Positions 11,783 through 24,392 of a DNA stretch of 64,000 nucleotides are shown here, piece after piece; the first letter of the stretch is position 1, and each line of letters begins with the position of its first letter. The notes under the pieces were generated by a model. The model was not told where the DNA came from, did no database searches, and saw only the letters and a list, made by a program, of their open reading frames with translations. The stretch lies in the NCBI GenBank assembly GCA_026873275.1, contig JANTUC010000001.1, positions 2,294,001 to 2,358,000 on the forward strand. The letters run 5' to 3'. Origin of the DNA: Pseudopithomyces maydicus (Eukaryota; Ascomycota; Dothideomycetes; Pleosporales; Didymosphaeriaceae). Position numbers and translations under genes: made by a program.

Positions 11783-14215
11783 CCACATCGATAATTCAAA
11801 TAATGATAATACCACCCGTTCGAGGTTCGCTTTCTAAATATTCATTGCCATGATTGCATGTTCAAGCCTGCGTGAATCAGCTATATTTACCGTGTTATGT
11901 AACGATAAGTAGCACCCGTTCACCTTTCTCTCTCACTGTTTCAGACGTAGATTGTATATCTGATACTTACACTGAACCATGTTCTTCCATGATACTCTTC
12001 GTTTGTAAAATAAAACACGTAGTCTAGAGGAGGCCTATTGACTGAACTTGCTCTCACGATCCAATATCGTAATGGTATCCCGTTTCGAAGCGTCATCATG
12101 TTATTATGCCAAAACAATGGAAGGGATGTATTGAATCTAAGTGTCGGATTTGAGCATTCTGGGCATGGATCAACACAATGCACTGTTCCTGTGAGATACA
12201 GTCTGTTGTTTGTCAACTCAAAATACTATCCATGAGTAGAATATGACGCATATGATTTAATCATTATTCTCATCACTACACTCCCGGAACTCCTACTGTG
12301 CGATGAACTCAGTCCATGGATTGAAGAGACATGCACTGTCATAGAGATTTCCCTTTGACTTCTCATCATAGTACACAACACATATGCTCCCGAGCTGCGC
12401 CAGCGTTATCAGACATAGCTAGGGTATGCTTGGGCCCGCCTTGTCCCAATGTCTCGCCGATAGATAATATTGTTCTCGAAGAAGAAGAAGCCTTGGAAGT
12501 CTGGGCTTGTCAGGCCAGCGGTGATTCCATTAGCGTGGCGCTGTCAAGATCGTTCGTTGGGCATTTGTTTCGAAGAACGCTCCGCGGAGAAGAAATGTGG
12601 GGTTAGTACATAGTACCTTCGAAAGTATAGTCACTATGAGTTGAATGTATGTCAATAGAAAGTATAGCGGTAAGGATTATTTCGCAGACTGTTGTCCATC
12701 GATTGAAAGACCAGAGGTTCGATCTACACAGTTGGTAATGGTGTTATCCGCAGCACCGGTATTGCCAGGTGTTGTGATATATTTAAAAGATACGGAGGAG
12801 CTTTCGGATGCTACGAGAATAACTATCTACTGTTGTCAGGCATGAGAGACTAGCGGCCCAAATGTTCAAAGAAACACTTTCGCATCAAGATCGGTTCGAT
12901 AATTCTCAAGATAATACTATATATATGCAGTTGCTCTTTCTTTGAATAACAGTCGGGGTTACAGTTCTAGACCATGACATATCGAGCGTTATCTCGTTGA
13001 ATCCGCCACCAATGCAGCGTAGAACAGCGGGTGCATTATGGTCATTGCACGAAGGAGAAAAGCCGCGTTGGGCCGTCCTGAGCATGGGAAAGCAAAGCGT
13101 GTCTTCACTCTGGTAGTGACGGTCGAGACGTACCGGTATTGATCACCATTGCCGCCAAACCACCCATGAGATGATCACTGCGAGCAGCAGTGCTAAGCTG
13201 GTGCAGTTTTGCGCAGCTTCTACAAAACATTGTACCTACACTGTCAAAGGACAACTGTGCTACAAAGCTACTGCACAAAGACGAGGCATTTAAAAAAAGT
13301 AGTGGATAGCATCGATACTCTTTTCAGAGAGGTAGCCCTGCAGAATGGCTTCTGGAAGACATCTTCTGAAACGGCTAGTGAAGGTGTCAGAAGCGTTCAG
13401 CAATGCAGACAGCCTAGGCCGCCCCGGCGATCTGGTACACTGAAATATCTCACCAACGGGCCAAAAACGGGCCTGCATGGCGACAAAGGAGTGTCTCGAA
13501 AGCGAGGCCGTAGCATGCTGGTAGGCAACCCACGTCCTTGATGCAAAGCTGCATTTGTGAAATATGAAGCATTCTTGTTCGTTGTGGCCAATCTGGAGGT
13601 TAGACAACAACTCATAAGATCCGAGCAACATTGAAATGGCCACGGGTAGCTTTCTATGCCTTGTTCAAGCGTGTTCGAGGGCCGAGTGGTATGCGAAACG
13701 GCAACCGCTTCACGTCGAACATGGACCAACAAGAACACCAGCCACATGGCGGCCCGACCCCGCTATCTTCACGGGCACACCTCCATTCCCCCACGGCCAC
13801 CTGGAATCAGCGCGTCGACCATCCCATGCCGCCCTCATGTCTGCGCCCAGAACGGGCACGGCTTTGTAGCAGCTTTTGTCCCTGTGGCGCGTCCTCTTTA
13901 ACAGTTCACCATGCGTCCCACTTCACCCGTCCAGCACTCATCCGTGCTGACTTAGATCCGACAATGTGACACAAGGGAGGCCTGTGTTCCCTAGCAGATG
14001 AATCCTCCCTTCAAGACCATGATGCTGCTATGCTTGTCTGCTTTGCCTTCTCTGCTATAACCCCTCCAATGCGTGCACCTGGGCATTGTCAAGCTGTGCT
14101 TCTCCCCTGCCGTCGCTACCGCGGTTTCTCACTTCTTTTCTCTTCGCCTTAAACGTCCATTTGACAACACCTTGATTGTCTCCAGATCGGCTTCCATCGC
14201 CCCAGTACGCCTGGG
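11783..14215. other. Intergenic region, 2.4 kb
   Basis: No frame here shows family motifs or credible splicing. The last part (about 14000-14215) is pyrimidine-rich and is probably the leader of the receptor gene that follows. I see no repeats or RNA genes that I can support. Confidence 0.5.
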
Positions 14216-16331
14216 ATGGCTTCGGGCCTGGACCGCCGCTCGCTGGATGGAGGTGCTCCTAACCTGGACGCCGCGGGTATAGCTTACATTACAACTGCTA
14301 TCCTCTACACTTTTGTTGTGATTGCCGAACTCTTCCTTCTCCACCGTAGACGCTCCTCCTTTTCCATACGAATCAGAGACCTTGACCTTGTCTTCACGTC
14401 TGTATCCTTACTTCACATCTACTTGGTCGTGGTACTGCTAGTCTATCCACTTAACGGACGATGGCCATGTTCAGCAGAGTATTGGGTCATGTCGATTTTG
14501 TTGCCATCGGGAATGGCCGTGTTTCAAGGTGAGTCCTATATTCAGAATGGTCTGTAATTCACTGTGCTGACTCGCCTTAGCATGCAATGCGAAAGTCCTC
14601 GGAGCCTACGAGAGTCAACTTAGGATGAAAAGGGATTTCCTTTCGAGTGCACGCAAGAAGCGAATTTCCTGGACGCCAAAAGGGATTTATGAAGCTTGGT
14701 TGAGCCTTGGTGCTACATCCAAGGTGTATACTGGAACCTGCATCGGCCTGGTTGTCTCGGTAAGTGTATGTCTATGATGCCTGTGACTGCTCACCTCACG
14801 CATGGTAACAGTTAATTCCTGCCATCGGGCTCTTCTTCGGATCTAGACGTTTCCATCCTTCGTATGGCTCTTTTGGTCCCGTCGTTGGGCCACGGGAATG
14901 TCGTAGAGGACTTGAATGGTAGACATGTACCCAGCTTTGTCCATTCCGAATACTGACGGTTCTGGCAGGCTACCGTCTATCTTTGTTCAGCTATTCTGGA
15001 CAGCAATCGTTGGTCCGTGGATTCTTTGGAAGATACGGAGTGTTAACGATGTCCATTATTGGGCCTGGTGCGTAACTTCTGGGTGCAACTTTCACCTGAC
15101 TCTGATATATCGAGCAAGTCATCCTACTTGCTCGAAAGAGACATGATTCAAAGTTTCTCTTTTTCTTGACCTTTAACTAACGTTTTGTCCATCTATGTAG
15201 GCAGACAAGACTTGCAATATTTGCGGGGTGGGTCCATGTTTGAATCTGTATTGCTCTTCGAGGCTAATAGTTGACGTAGACTACCCGGTACTCCTCTGTG
15301 GATCGCTTTTACTCAAGGGAATCTTCCAGGAATGCAATCTATAAATCGAGTATTTCCTACGGCTGGCTGGTAAGTTTACAACTCTTATTGACAAGACCCG
15401 CCATTCGAAGGCAGTCTGCTTTCATATGTTACGGTTCGCATGGGTACTAAAAGAAACTGGCAAGAGCAATTGCGCCCTCAGGCACTCGCTAATGCGGTTT
15501 CGTCTCCTTAAGAAGCTCGACGGCTGAGTTGTTCGTTTGATCACTAACTCTTCTTCATGCAGGTTTATTCCTTCTCTCGTTGTGTGTCAGCAAGTCCTCA
15601 TCTTGATTCCACTACGAGATGCTGCCAAACACCCACAGACAGTGCCGTTCGTTTCTGTTGACACTGTTTCAATCCACTCTGCTTCTTCCGATGGCTCAGT
15701 AAAATCGTCACAATCGATCTTTACCAAAGAGATAAAGCCCAAAGCCAAGATGCAGGCATTGGAGTCATGCATTGAACATAACATCGAGTCGTTGATCGAA
15801 TGGACAGCATCCCGCGAGTTTACTGCCGAAAACACCATCTTCCTCCGCGAAGTCCGCAATTTCAAGAACAAATGGTCATCCGTATCCACCGTAACTACTT
15901 CGCAAAGACGACAAATGTACACAGAGGCTTCGCTTATCTTCTTCACGCTCGTAAACCCTTTTACCGCGGAAACACCTATCAATATCGAATACAAAATTTT
16001 CAAAGAGTTGCAGGCACAGTTTGAAGGCATGGAGTACGACCCATATATGCCACCAGAGAGAAGTTCGAGCCCTACAGATCCAATGTCAGCGACAGAAAGA
16101 GAAAATGTTGTATGTCCTTGGGAGAATACACTTTCGCGTCCGACAAGTATCGATTCAAACACGAGTGGGGCAAGTGTATCCAGTACCTCAAGCACCAGAA
16201 GCCTTGTTCCGAGTCAGTTCACCGAACTAGTCTTTGATTCGGCGTTCGAAAGCATCAAATATCTCGTTTTTACCAACACCTGGCCGAGGTATGCCAGCTC
16301 GGATATGGCAAATCATGTTGGATCAGCATGA
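14216..16331 (+). CDS. 7TM receptor with C-terminal RGS domain (GprK-like)
   Basis: Seven exons: 14216..14528, 14581..14759, 14812..14918, 14969..15067, 15201..15227, 15280..15369, 15563..16331, giving 527 residues. Phases agree at every junction, and exon 5 is only 27 nt. Seven hydrophobic segments occupy residues about 19-295 (for example AYITTAILYTFVVIAELFLL, VYTGTCIGLVVSLIPAIG, LPSIFVQLFWTAIVGPWILW). Residues about 325-505 form a regulator of G-protein signalling domain: ALESCIEHNIESLIEWTAS, then ENTIFLREVRNFKNKW, a spacer with EASLIFFTLVNPFTAETPIN, and FDSAFESIKYLVFTNTWPRY as the last helices. Such proteins (Aspergillus GprK type) sit in the plasma membrane and combine a receptor-like core with G-alpha GTPase-activating activity. 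The Ser/Thr-rich insert between RGS helices is low complexity. Ligand unknown. Confidence 0.85.
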
Positions 16332-19300
16332 AGATATTCAAATGTATATGAAACTATCTCTATGTTTGTGTGTGCTTATATTAACTGCAGTCCTTCATTA
16401 CTATGCCTCTTACCGCTCATTTAAACTGAGCATTGCTTAGTGGTCGGTTGATAAGGGGGATCCTATCATCCGGATACAGCTCAACAGTCGTTCATATCGC
16501 GCTTATCACTCGTGACACTCATTAGATAGAAGCTGGTCTTAGATCAATGAATTGCATTCTCTAAAAAACATGATTTATGCAGCAGAAGTCGTTGCTTCTG
16601 GGAGGCACTCAGATTGGTAACTGGCATTGGATAGACTAGAGGTATGTAGAGGGTTTGTGGTTTGGTCTTTGCGTGGCTTCGACGACGAACATCTTCCAAT
16701 TGCGATACCATTGCGCTAAACGAAGGCTCCGTGTAATTGGAGAGTACGGTTTAGTGAACAGACGCTAATGATACAGGCACAGAGGTCGATGTAACCTGTC
16801 ATCGCTTTGCGATACGTATTCATATGTAAGCGAATATATAATTAACAGGACCCAAGCGTAGATTATATAGTAATTGTCAATTCCACCAAGGATGGGCCCG
16901 AAAATAGGAGTGTACCAGGTACACACACGTGCAGAGCGATCTGCACGATTGAGAGAATCTCGAAGTGGCGTGATTCCTGCTATAGCGTTGATTAGCAGCT
17001 TGTTGAGATGGAAGATGTAGCCGGTTTTGTGTTAATCTAGATAACGCCAGCAGCCTTACATTGACAGACAGCTATGTAGCTAAGGTAAATACCGGGTACT
17101 CCGATAGGGTAGTGTCATAAATTTGATGAAGGATGGAGACATGGTCACCTTTAAATTCTACGCATTTCTCGAAATGGACCAATAATTGTGCCTTCTCCGC
17201 AAAAACCTAGTCATGATTGGAGCGGTTCGAGGCAGCTTACACAAGCGTCCCAAGTTGTACGTGCAGTAGTTCAGCTCGTGTGTTGAGGGACAGACACCGC
17301 ACAAGCTTCGGAGGTGTGGCAGCATTCCGATATCATGAGCAGTACATCGTAGAGCGCGTTCTGTGAAGCTAGTGTACTGTGTGAGCTACTTTCCAAACCA
17401 TCGGGACCAAAGCATGACGTATGTTCGCGAGGTAGCTGCAAGAATAGCTGCAAAATATGACTGCGCCTGATGGTTGATCGAATTCGCGGTATGTCAAGGT
17501 GAACAACGGTCTGTCCAGGATCAGACTGCCAGATCTGCGTTACGCGACGCTGCGAGATATCTGAAACGTAAGCTCAGCTTTCGGGTGCTAGCCAGTACGC
17601 TATCCAGAGCTGCCAAAAGTGATCCAAGCTTGTGGACCAGTGGGTTGGTGACACAGATCATCGCGATCTTCAGAGAGTGAGTTGAGATCTTGTTGAGCTC
17701 CGGTACGGTAACTGTGCTGGATCACAGTTCGAGGTCCGATCAAATCACGCGATGGCGAGTTTTCGGTTAACCTAGTATGTGCTGACTGCATCTAGCACAC
17801 GTGGTCTGGATTTCGGTTTGATGAACACACAGGATCGCGAGCATCTGCAAGATCCCTTGCGAACATGATCCGAGGAAGATGCGGCGAGTCGGCTCGCATC
17901 CCCGGCTAAAGATGCAGCGAGCAGCGTCGCGTCAAAGTCGCTCAAACCGAACGGGAACACGGCAGTCGGGAAAATCAGGTGCGGCTGGATCATGATTGTT
18001 CCCTAACAGATACAATGGTAGAATGGATCATTAGAGGCTTCTCGGCACGTGGGGATGGGACTGCAGGTTTGCTGGGTGGGTGGGAAGTTGGGAACCCTGT
18101 CGAAGCCGCCGTAAGCGTTGCATGTGAGAAGTTTCCGACAGTCAGGTAGATTTGGGTGTGCCGAGCACCGCACGCAGAGAGACGGCGCGACCCTGAGCGA
18201 CAAGTTCGCGGGATCTGTCCGCGATAGTGCGATGCCCATGACACGATCCCGGCGCATCTGCAGAGCTAGCGATCGCTACCAAAGTGACATGCAGAATCCG
18301 AGGAGGTTGAAAGCCGACAGACAGCCTTCTATGATGACTTGAACAGACTCGAGGTACGTGGGTATGGAAGAATATTTTGCATGATGCTCGGTGCAATAAC
18401 GAGGGTGAAGTTTCCGATGTTGTGCAGAGGGCGGCCGAGGGAAGCCAGGGTGGTGGGACCGTGTAACGGGGCTGTCTGTCCAGGCTTCGTTCTGCAATGG
18501 CTTTGGCAGCACGCTTGAGCAGTGGAGCAATGCGAAGGTCGGACGACAAAAGGTGAGAGATGGCAGATGAAGAAGCAACAGTAGGTACCGGTAAGTACTG
18601 TACGGTGAGGTGCGAAGAGCAGTACGGTATGTATGATTGTGTGTGTGTGGACGTGCGCTTTGGGAAGGAGACTCGGATGCTCTTGCCCCCGCAGGGTTGG
18701 ATCTGCACCCACCACCACCGTCCGATTGGACACGCGGCCTGGAATAAAAAAAGGCGAGCTGTCCAAACACTCGCATCGTCCAGGACCCGCAACGAAAAGC
18801 GGAGCCCTTTGGGTCTTTTCTGGTGCGACGCCGACCATGGTCGTCTCCAGATCAGTGTCTATAATTACGACAGGAGCTCGCCAGGCCCCGCTCTGGTGGC
18901 GCGTTGGCTGGGCGGCAGAGGACGGGTCGACCTCAAACAACATTCATTTGCATCTTGTCGCCGTTGAGATGACGATTCATTTCCCCACGGCTTGGCGGTC
19001 GCTTGCGGTGCTTTGGATCGCAGCGATTACTGTACTGTGGGAGGACGACCCTGTGCCGTCTCCACGCGCACACAGCTTGACGAGTATCTATGTGGCCTAG
19101 TTAATGCAGGCGAGGGGGACATGCCCAAAAAGAGGCTTGATTGTGTGCCGCTCTCGGACCGCCGCGGGGTACTCAACTGTCGGTGTGCTTGCTGAACAGG
19201 AGCAATCGCATCGCATCGCACCGTGTGCAGGACACCCTCAGCAGCGAGAGAGTGGTGCTGGTTGCTCGACCGCCGCTCAGCCGCATTGCGACCCACCTTT

Positions 19301-19576
19301 GAGCGCGAAGCTGCGAGCCGCGCTGGCATCCAATGGAATGCCTGCTCCGTGGCGTCCCTCGAGGGTGCGTCACGGTTTGTTTGCGACGCTGGAATGCGGG
19401 CGGGCATGGGTGCAGCTCGTCGGATCGGAATGAGGGCGGCGACGGGTTTTTGAATTGCACTGGACAGAGGCTGCCGTGTGCCGTCCAGGTCAACACACGC
19501 CCACCGGCCGACTGCAGCTGCCGCGTCGTGGGGGGTGTGTGTCGTCGCGTCGTTCCCCCGACAGGAGGAGAACGGC

Positions 19577-19640
19577 GGGCAGGGCAGGGCAGGGCAGGGC
19601 AGGGCAGGACAGGGCAGGGCAGGATGGGGCAGGACGGGCT
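19577..19640 (+). repeat. (AGGGC)n pentanucleotide tandem repeat
   Basis: Eight near-perfect AGGGC units follow a GGGC, with one AGGAC variant. Successive GGG tracts separated by CA fit a G-quadruplex-capable pattern on the plus strand. It lies about 850 bp before the ATG at 20479. Confidence 0.85.
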
Positions 19641-19700
19641 GGCAGAGGCAGCGCATGACCCCCGCGACCGTCGTTCTATATCATATCATCCAGTCGTCGT

Positions 19701-19735
19701 GAACAGTGAACAGTGAACAGCGAACAGCGAACAGT
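19701..19735 (+). repeat. GAACAG(T/C) 7-bp tandem repeat, five units
   Basis: Units GAACAGT, GAACAGT, GAACAGC, GAACAGC, GAACAGT are directly readable. This is a short minisatellite in the probable promoter or leader of the Bni4-like gene. Confidence 0.8.
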
Positions 19736-20478
19736 GGGCAGTGCCGTGCCCAGGTGTGTCCTGCCTGCCTGTCCACACTCCACCTGCTTGCCTGCACTGA
19801 CAGTGCAGCACATCCTCGCTCTGGCGCCTTCCCTGGCCGTCCATCGAGCCTGCCCGTCCTGCGGGTGGGCCGTGCAGGGCCACTAGGCCCTGTCGAGACA
19901 TCCCCTACTTCGCGCGCTCAAACCCACGCTTTCACCAGCGCCGCCTCACCCTCCCTCCCTCTATTCTTTCCCTGCTGTGCGTCGCAGAAGCCTCTCGCCG
20001 GCCCATCCAGCCCTCTCCCGGTCTCTACGACGCCCTCTCCTCGCCCAATGCAGGCTTAGCTGTCCTGCGAAGGAGGCCTGGTACACGCTGCCAGCTCCTA
20101 GTCGACCTTTCGACAGCCTCTCCACCACCTGCTTTCCCTTCTACCACTTGTCTTAGTAGCCACGCGCCTTTTCTCTTCACCTTAGTCGTTTCTCTTTTAA
20201 TTCATCGGGCACGGTCATTTCCGTCCACCGAAAGGGGTACGTCGTCCACAGTGCCCTTGCCGCGCCTCTCCTCCTGAACCGGGCCCACAATTACCTCACC
20301 TTACAATCTTCCGAGCTCCCCAACCCAACAAGCACGCCCAGCACCCTGACAATCAATGCCTGCCAGCTAACCACCCGACCCCCAGACTGCCTTCCTGCAC
20401 CCTCTGGCCTGCGCCCTGGACGAGCCCGCGTCGTCCACCACCACAGCGTTGCTCACAGCCGTTCTGCGAGACCATCCG

Positions 20479-22836
20479 ATGGCTACGGTACTTGCGCCCA
20501 TCGTCCAGACCTCTACTCCGATTACGATGCTGCATTCTTCTTCCGATGCCTTCCAGAACCCGACAGCCCAGCCCCATCATACACAGCAACGGTCTTCGCA
20601 GATGCCGCGAAGCCAGTCATACAATGCTCAGCCGGCGGGACCAGCCTACAGAGGCACCCATGCTCCGATAGCACCCTACGCCTTCTCCAGCACACCACAG
20701 CTGCGCCAGGAGACTAGGTCAGCACCGGCACAGCCGCAGCAGCAGCAGCAGCAACCACACGCTGCGAATACGGCTCGTACGGCCCATCCTACCCACGCCT
20801 CGTCTTCTTCTGATTCCACCGTGTCAACATCATCCTCTTCGAATCGTTCGCTTGCTGCCCCGTCTTTCACGGCTAAAGAAGATGGCGATTTCAGAAAATC
20901 CCTTGTTGACAGCCTTCCTGGGTCAATGGCACTCTCCACCCCGGTGCCGGATCTTTCCTTGTCTATGCCAGAAACACTGGTAAAGCCTTCTCCCGGTCGT
21001 TATCGCCGGACTGCGAGCAGGACCGATTCCTCCGCCAGTGGGACCACCTCGTCTTCAACCCCTACACCTACCCAACAATCACCCTTGATTGGCGCAACGA
21101 ACCCGCCATCAAGTACCCGCCCCAACCAAGGGCTGCAGTTGAATACCACCGATCTACTACCACCTATAAGACCCGGTCACAATCGCGCCAGCAGCGTCGA
21201 TGACATGCATATGCCGAGGGGAGGAAGCGGGGAGCAAGCAAAGCGTTATAGGAGACGCAGCTTGAGTGGTATCGAAGCCATGGCGGCTACCACAGTACCT
21301 CTGTCAGCCACAGCATCTGCTAACACAACTGTTCATGTGCCAAAGAGACCGACCCAAGAAGCACGGCCTGCTTCCAGCTCAAGTCGTCATGACAGACGGC
21401 CGAGTTCAAGCCAGGGTCACGAAAGACAAGGTAGCTCAGGTAGTACGGCTTCTTCGCATGCCTCGAACAGACCATCTGTAAGTACTTCGCTTGACAGTTC
21501 GAATGGCGCTAATTGATCTAGTCGCGACATGACTCTGCTCCTACACGCGTTACTTCCAACACATCTTCGGTACCCACTTCGAAGGCCCCGGAGCCGAATA
21601 GACGCATCGCACCTTCCCCATTGTCCCAGCCTATCTCTCCTTCTGAACCGTCTAATACTGCTTCCAACTTTCCGCAGACATCTACCGCAAGTCCAGCAGT
21701 GAAGCAATTGACCGCCTTGAATGACGGGAGCAAAGGCATGAAGTCTCGCTTGCGTCGAGCTTTCTCATTCGGCAGTGCTGCTGAGCTTAGGAGGGCTTCA
21801 GCGGAGAACAATTTGAGTGCTGAACGCGCAAAATTGCGGAAGGACAGGTACCAAAGCGAAGAGGATGCTGAGGAGGCAGCCATTGTGGCAAAGCAAGAGG
21901 CAGCCGGTATTGGAGCAGGCATCTACAATGGCCAAGGAGGATTCACCGGCTCGACCGACAACATCTCGGTATCCTCCACTGCTTCATCGGCCTCGATCAT
22001 GTTGAGAAAGATGGGTCAAGGCATGAAGAAGGGAACCAGATCGATCAAGGGTCTATTCAGGCCCAAATCGGTCATTGGAGTACCTGCGGCCGATGGCCCT
22101 ATCATGCAACCACAAGTATCTCGTGTGACTGTCGAGGCGGAGCGCCAGAAGGTAAATGTTAATGCCAAACCGGCAGAGGTCGGCGGTGGGACTGGATACC
22201 CGCGATTGGAGCGCAACTCAATCGACGCTGGACGAAGTACCGAAACCAGTAGCTTGGTTAATCCATCGAGCGAGTCTATGTCTCGCAAGAGCATCATCGG
22301 CGGAGATCGCGAGCGTGCTGAAGTGTTGTCCTCCATGAAGAAGGGCATATTGAAGCGTGAGGAGCAATATACCGGATCAGAATGAGCTTTTGGCTGACTT
22401 TTAATAGGGACGGATACCAATTCGGAGACATCATCTCCCGTCACTCGTCCTATAGATGCTCGATCAAATGAGTCACCTAAATCCAGCGCTCCTAGCACAC
22501 CCGTCAACGAAAACGATTATTTCACAAGACCACCCCGGTTGGCTAACCCTAGTACAAGGAGCCTGCCCACTACACCCAGCGGCTCGCGTGGTAATATCTC
22601 ATTTAGCCCTCGCCTTCAGTTCTACGATGCATGGTCTGCCTCTGACTACGACCGTCGTGGAGATATTGCCACTTGCAATAGACTCACTCCTATGCTGGCA
22701 CAGCAAATCAAAGAGGAGCTGAACTCTTTCAAGATGGTATGTGGCTTCCCTGCAATTTTTTTTTGAAGTGCACTAACTGTATGGCCAGGAGATGGAAGTT
22801 CACGAACTTTCTAAGCCCCACACCCATTTTTTCTAA
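20479..22836 (+). CDS. BNI4: Bni4-like protein phosphatase 1 scaffold
   Basis: Exons 20479..21477, 21522..22356, 22408..22736, 22789..22836 give 736 residues. Most of the protein is Ser/Thr/Pro-rich and disordered, with a short poly-Gln tract near residue 87. The basis for the call is the C-terminus, assembled across the last two introns: ISFSPRLQFYDAW, YDRRGDIATCNRLTPMLAQQ, IKEELNSFKMEMEVHE and the terminal PHTHFF, which I recognise as the conserved tail of the yeast Bni4 family, where it recruits the PP1 catalytic subunit Glc7. In yeast, Bni4 localises chitin synthase III at the bud neck; in filamentous fungi a role at septa is inferred. Basic motifs such as KSRLRRAFSFGSAAELRRAS lie in the middle. 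The ATG at 20479 is chosen because the frame just upstream offers only TTG. The last coding exon is only 48 nt. Confidence 0.75.
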
Positions 22837-24203
22837 CGATTATGCATCCATCATTTGGACATGGCGTCTTGGCGAAACATTTTCATTTAGCACTTAGGAA
22901 TTGGAGCACAACAGCATTTACGAGTTGACTGTTTTGTTAGCTCAGTTCCATTTTCTGGTTAACGATGACCTTGTCTCTTCTGTCTTAGCGAGCATATGCA
23001 CTCGGATAGAGAAGGGCTGCGTCGTACTTGAGCACAGGGTTGGCTGAGTACGCTCGTAGAGAGATGTATTTGGCAGCACGGAAAAACAAAAAGTAAGCAA
23101 CGGATGTGGGAGGCTGGTGTTTGTTGAAACGCCTTTTCAATTTTCCTTGCTGTTCAAATCCATCATCCCTGTTCTCTGTCTTTGCAGGATTCCTTCCTTA
23201 CTGTCTCTCTCATCCATCAGTCTCTCTTAGTTAGGTGTTGCCTGGCTCTCTTCCATTCTGTGTCTCTTTCATTTATTATATTTATTACTGGTTTTTGGAG
23301 ACTGTAAGGAAAGCAGGCGTAAGTGCGCGCATCTGGGTAGAAAGTCTGGACTTGCTGTGGGCACTGCTTAGTTGAGTGTAATTGGAAAAGAATGATTGAC
23401 TGGCGACTGATTCGCTTTTGCACACAAACCAACTTATGCTTTGAGGACTTCTACTCCAAAATGTGTAAGTGCGGTTCTTGGTGTTCTTTTGTTTTGCTTT
23501 GTTTTGTTTTGCAGATCGGCTCAGACAGAGGGTCGGTCACATGCTATCTATTCGAAACTGGGATATCCGCGAGAAGAACGCACCGCGGATGCCGATGCCT
23601 ATGTGCATGTGGTGCAGCGTAGGTATTCTTATCGTGCGTCGGTAGAAACTATGGGTGAGATTAACCAATCAACTAGTAAAACGATGCACACCACTTCGTG
23701 TGGTCCATATTCCACGATTCCTTACGATCGCCACCTCTTATGCACATCGATAAAATCGCTCCATGTACTTCTTAAAATTCCTAGTGCGCCATTCAACCGT
23801 GATTGAAGCCTTGGAAGCATCCTGGTCAGGCGCTATATAGAATGATCGATAATTCCTCAGAACCAGGATTTGCCGCATCACATCGAGGCTTACCTTGCTT
23901 TTTTTGAGTAGACCGATCCAACTCTGGTTGAAAGTCACTTTTGAGGTGGATCCATGCTTGGATAATTGCATGCTATGTAGAAATCGGAAGCTGGGTAAAG
24001 CATACAGATGAAGAGTAATATCGAAACTGTTTCGAACACCAACTTATCACATCCCTGCACTTGTACACACGGATTGGACTTCATACCCTCAGGGTCGACG
24101 TGGGGTGTGAGTAGCACATCATGTTAGTCAAGACAGGTTTTCATGAGATCACGCGTGCTGATGCGGCGATGACATTCCCTTATATAGATGGTAGGCTGCG
24201 GGC

Positions 24204-24243
24204 CAGAGCCCTGGAGCCCTGGATGGAGCCCTGGAGCCCTGGA
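24204..24243 (+). repeat. GAGCCCTGG repeats in eS25 promoter
   Basis: Four copies of GAGCCCTGG, arranged as two pairs separated by AT, are readable directly. The same motif recurs near 60109-60123. Confidence 0.75.
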
Positions 24244-24254
24244 GTGTTCATAGT

Positions 24255-24289
24255 CACGTGTGATGACTGCTCGCTTCATTGGTCACGTG
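24255..24289. promoter_or_regulatory. Paired CACGTG E-boxes with inverted CCAAT box
   Basis: CACGTG occurs at 24255-24260 and 24284-24289, each preceded by T, with ATTGG (CCAAT on the minus strand) at 24278-24282 between them. They lie 104-138 bp before the eS25 ATG, a sensible distance for bHLH/Cbf1-type and HAP-complex sites. Function is inferred from position only. Confidence 0.5.
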
Positions 24290-24392
24290 AAACCTTAGCG
24301 TGTCTTGGCTTCTCCACTTCCGCACTCTCGCATTTTGGCTCTCTAGACTGAGCCAGGAGACCTGACCCAACACATCCACCACATCAGACAAA

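Larger units (their letters stand above)
16332..20478. other. Long intergenic region with GC-rich repeats upstream of the Bni4-like gene
   Basis: About 4.1 kb with no gene I can support. From about 17.8 kb the composition turns GC-rich, and overlapping open frames occur on both strands (for example 18142-18792 minus), as expected from GC bias; none shows a recognisable domain. The last 600 bp are strongly C/T-rich and probably the long 5' leader of the downstream gene. Repeats at 19577-19640 and 19701-19735 are listed separately. Confidence 0.5.
22837..24392. other. Intergenic region upstream of eS25
   Basis: About 1.5 kb holding the 3' region of the Bni4-like gene and the eS25 promoter. No credible gene. 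The promoter-proximal part has repeats and E-boxes annotated separately, and a TATATA-like element near 24181. Confidence 0.55.

Noticed and set aside
18142..18792. 216-codon minus-strand open frame
   Set aside because: Lies in GC-rich DNA with several overlapping frames; no motif or consistent codon use.
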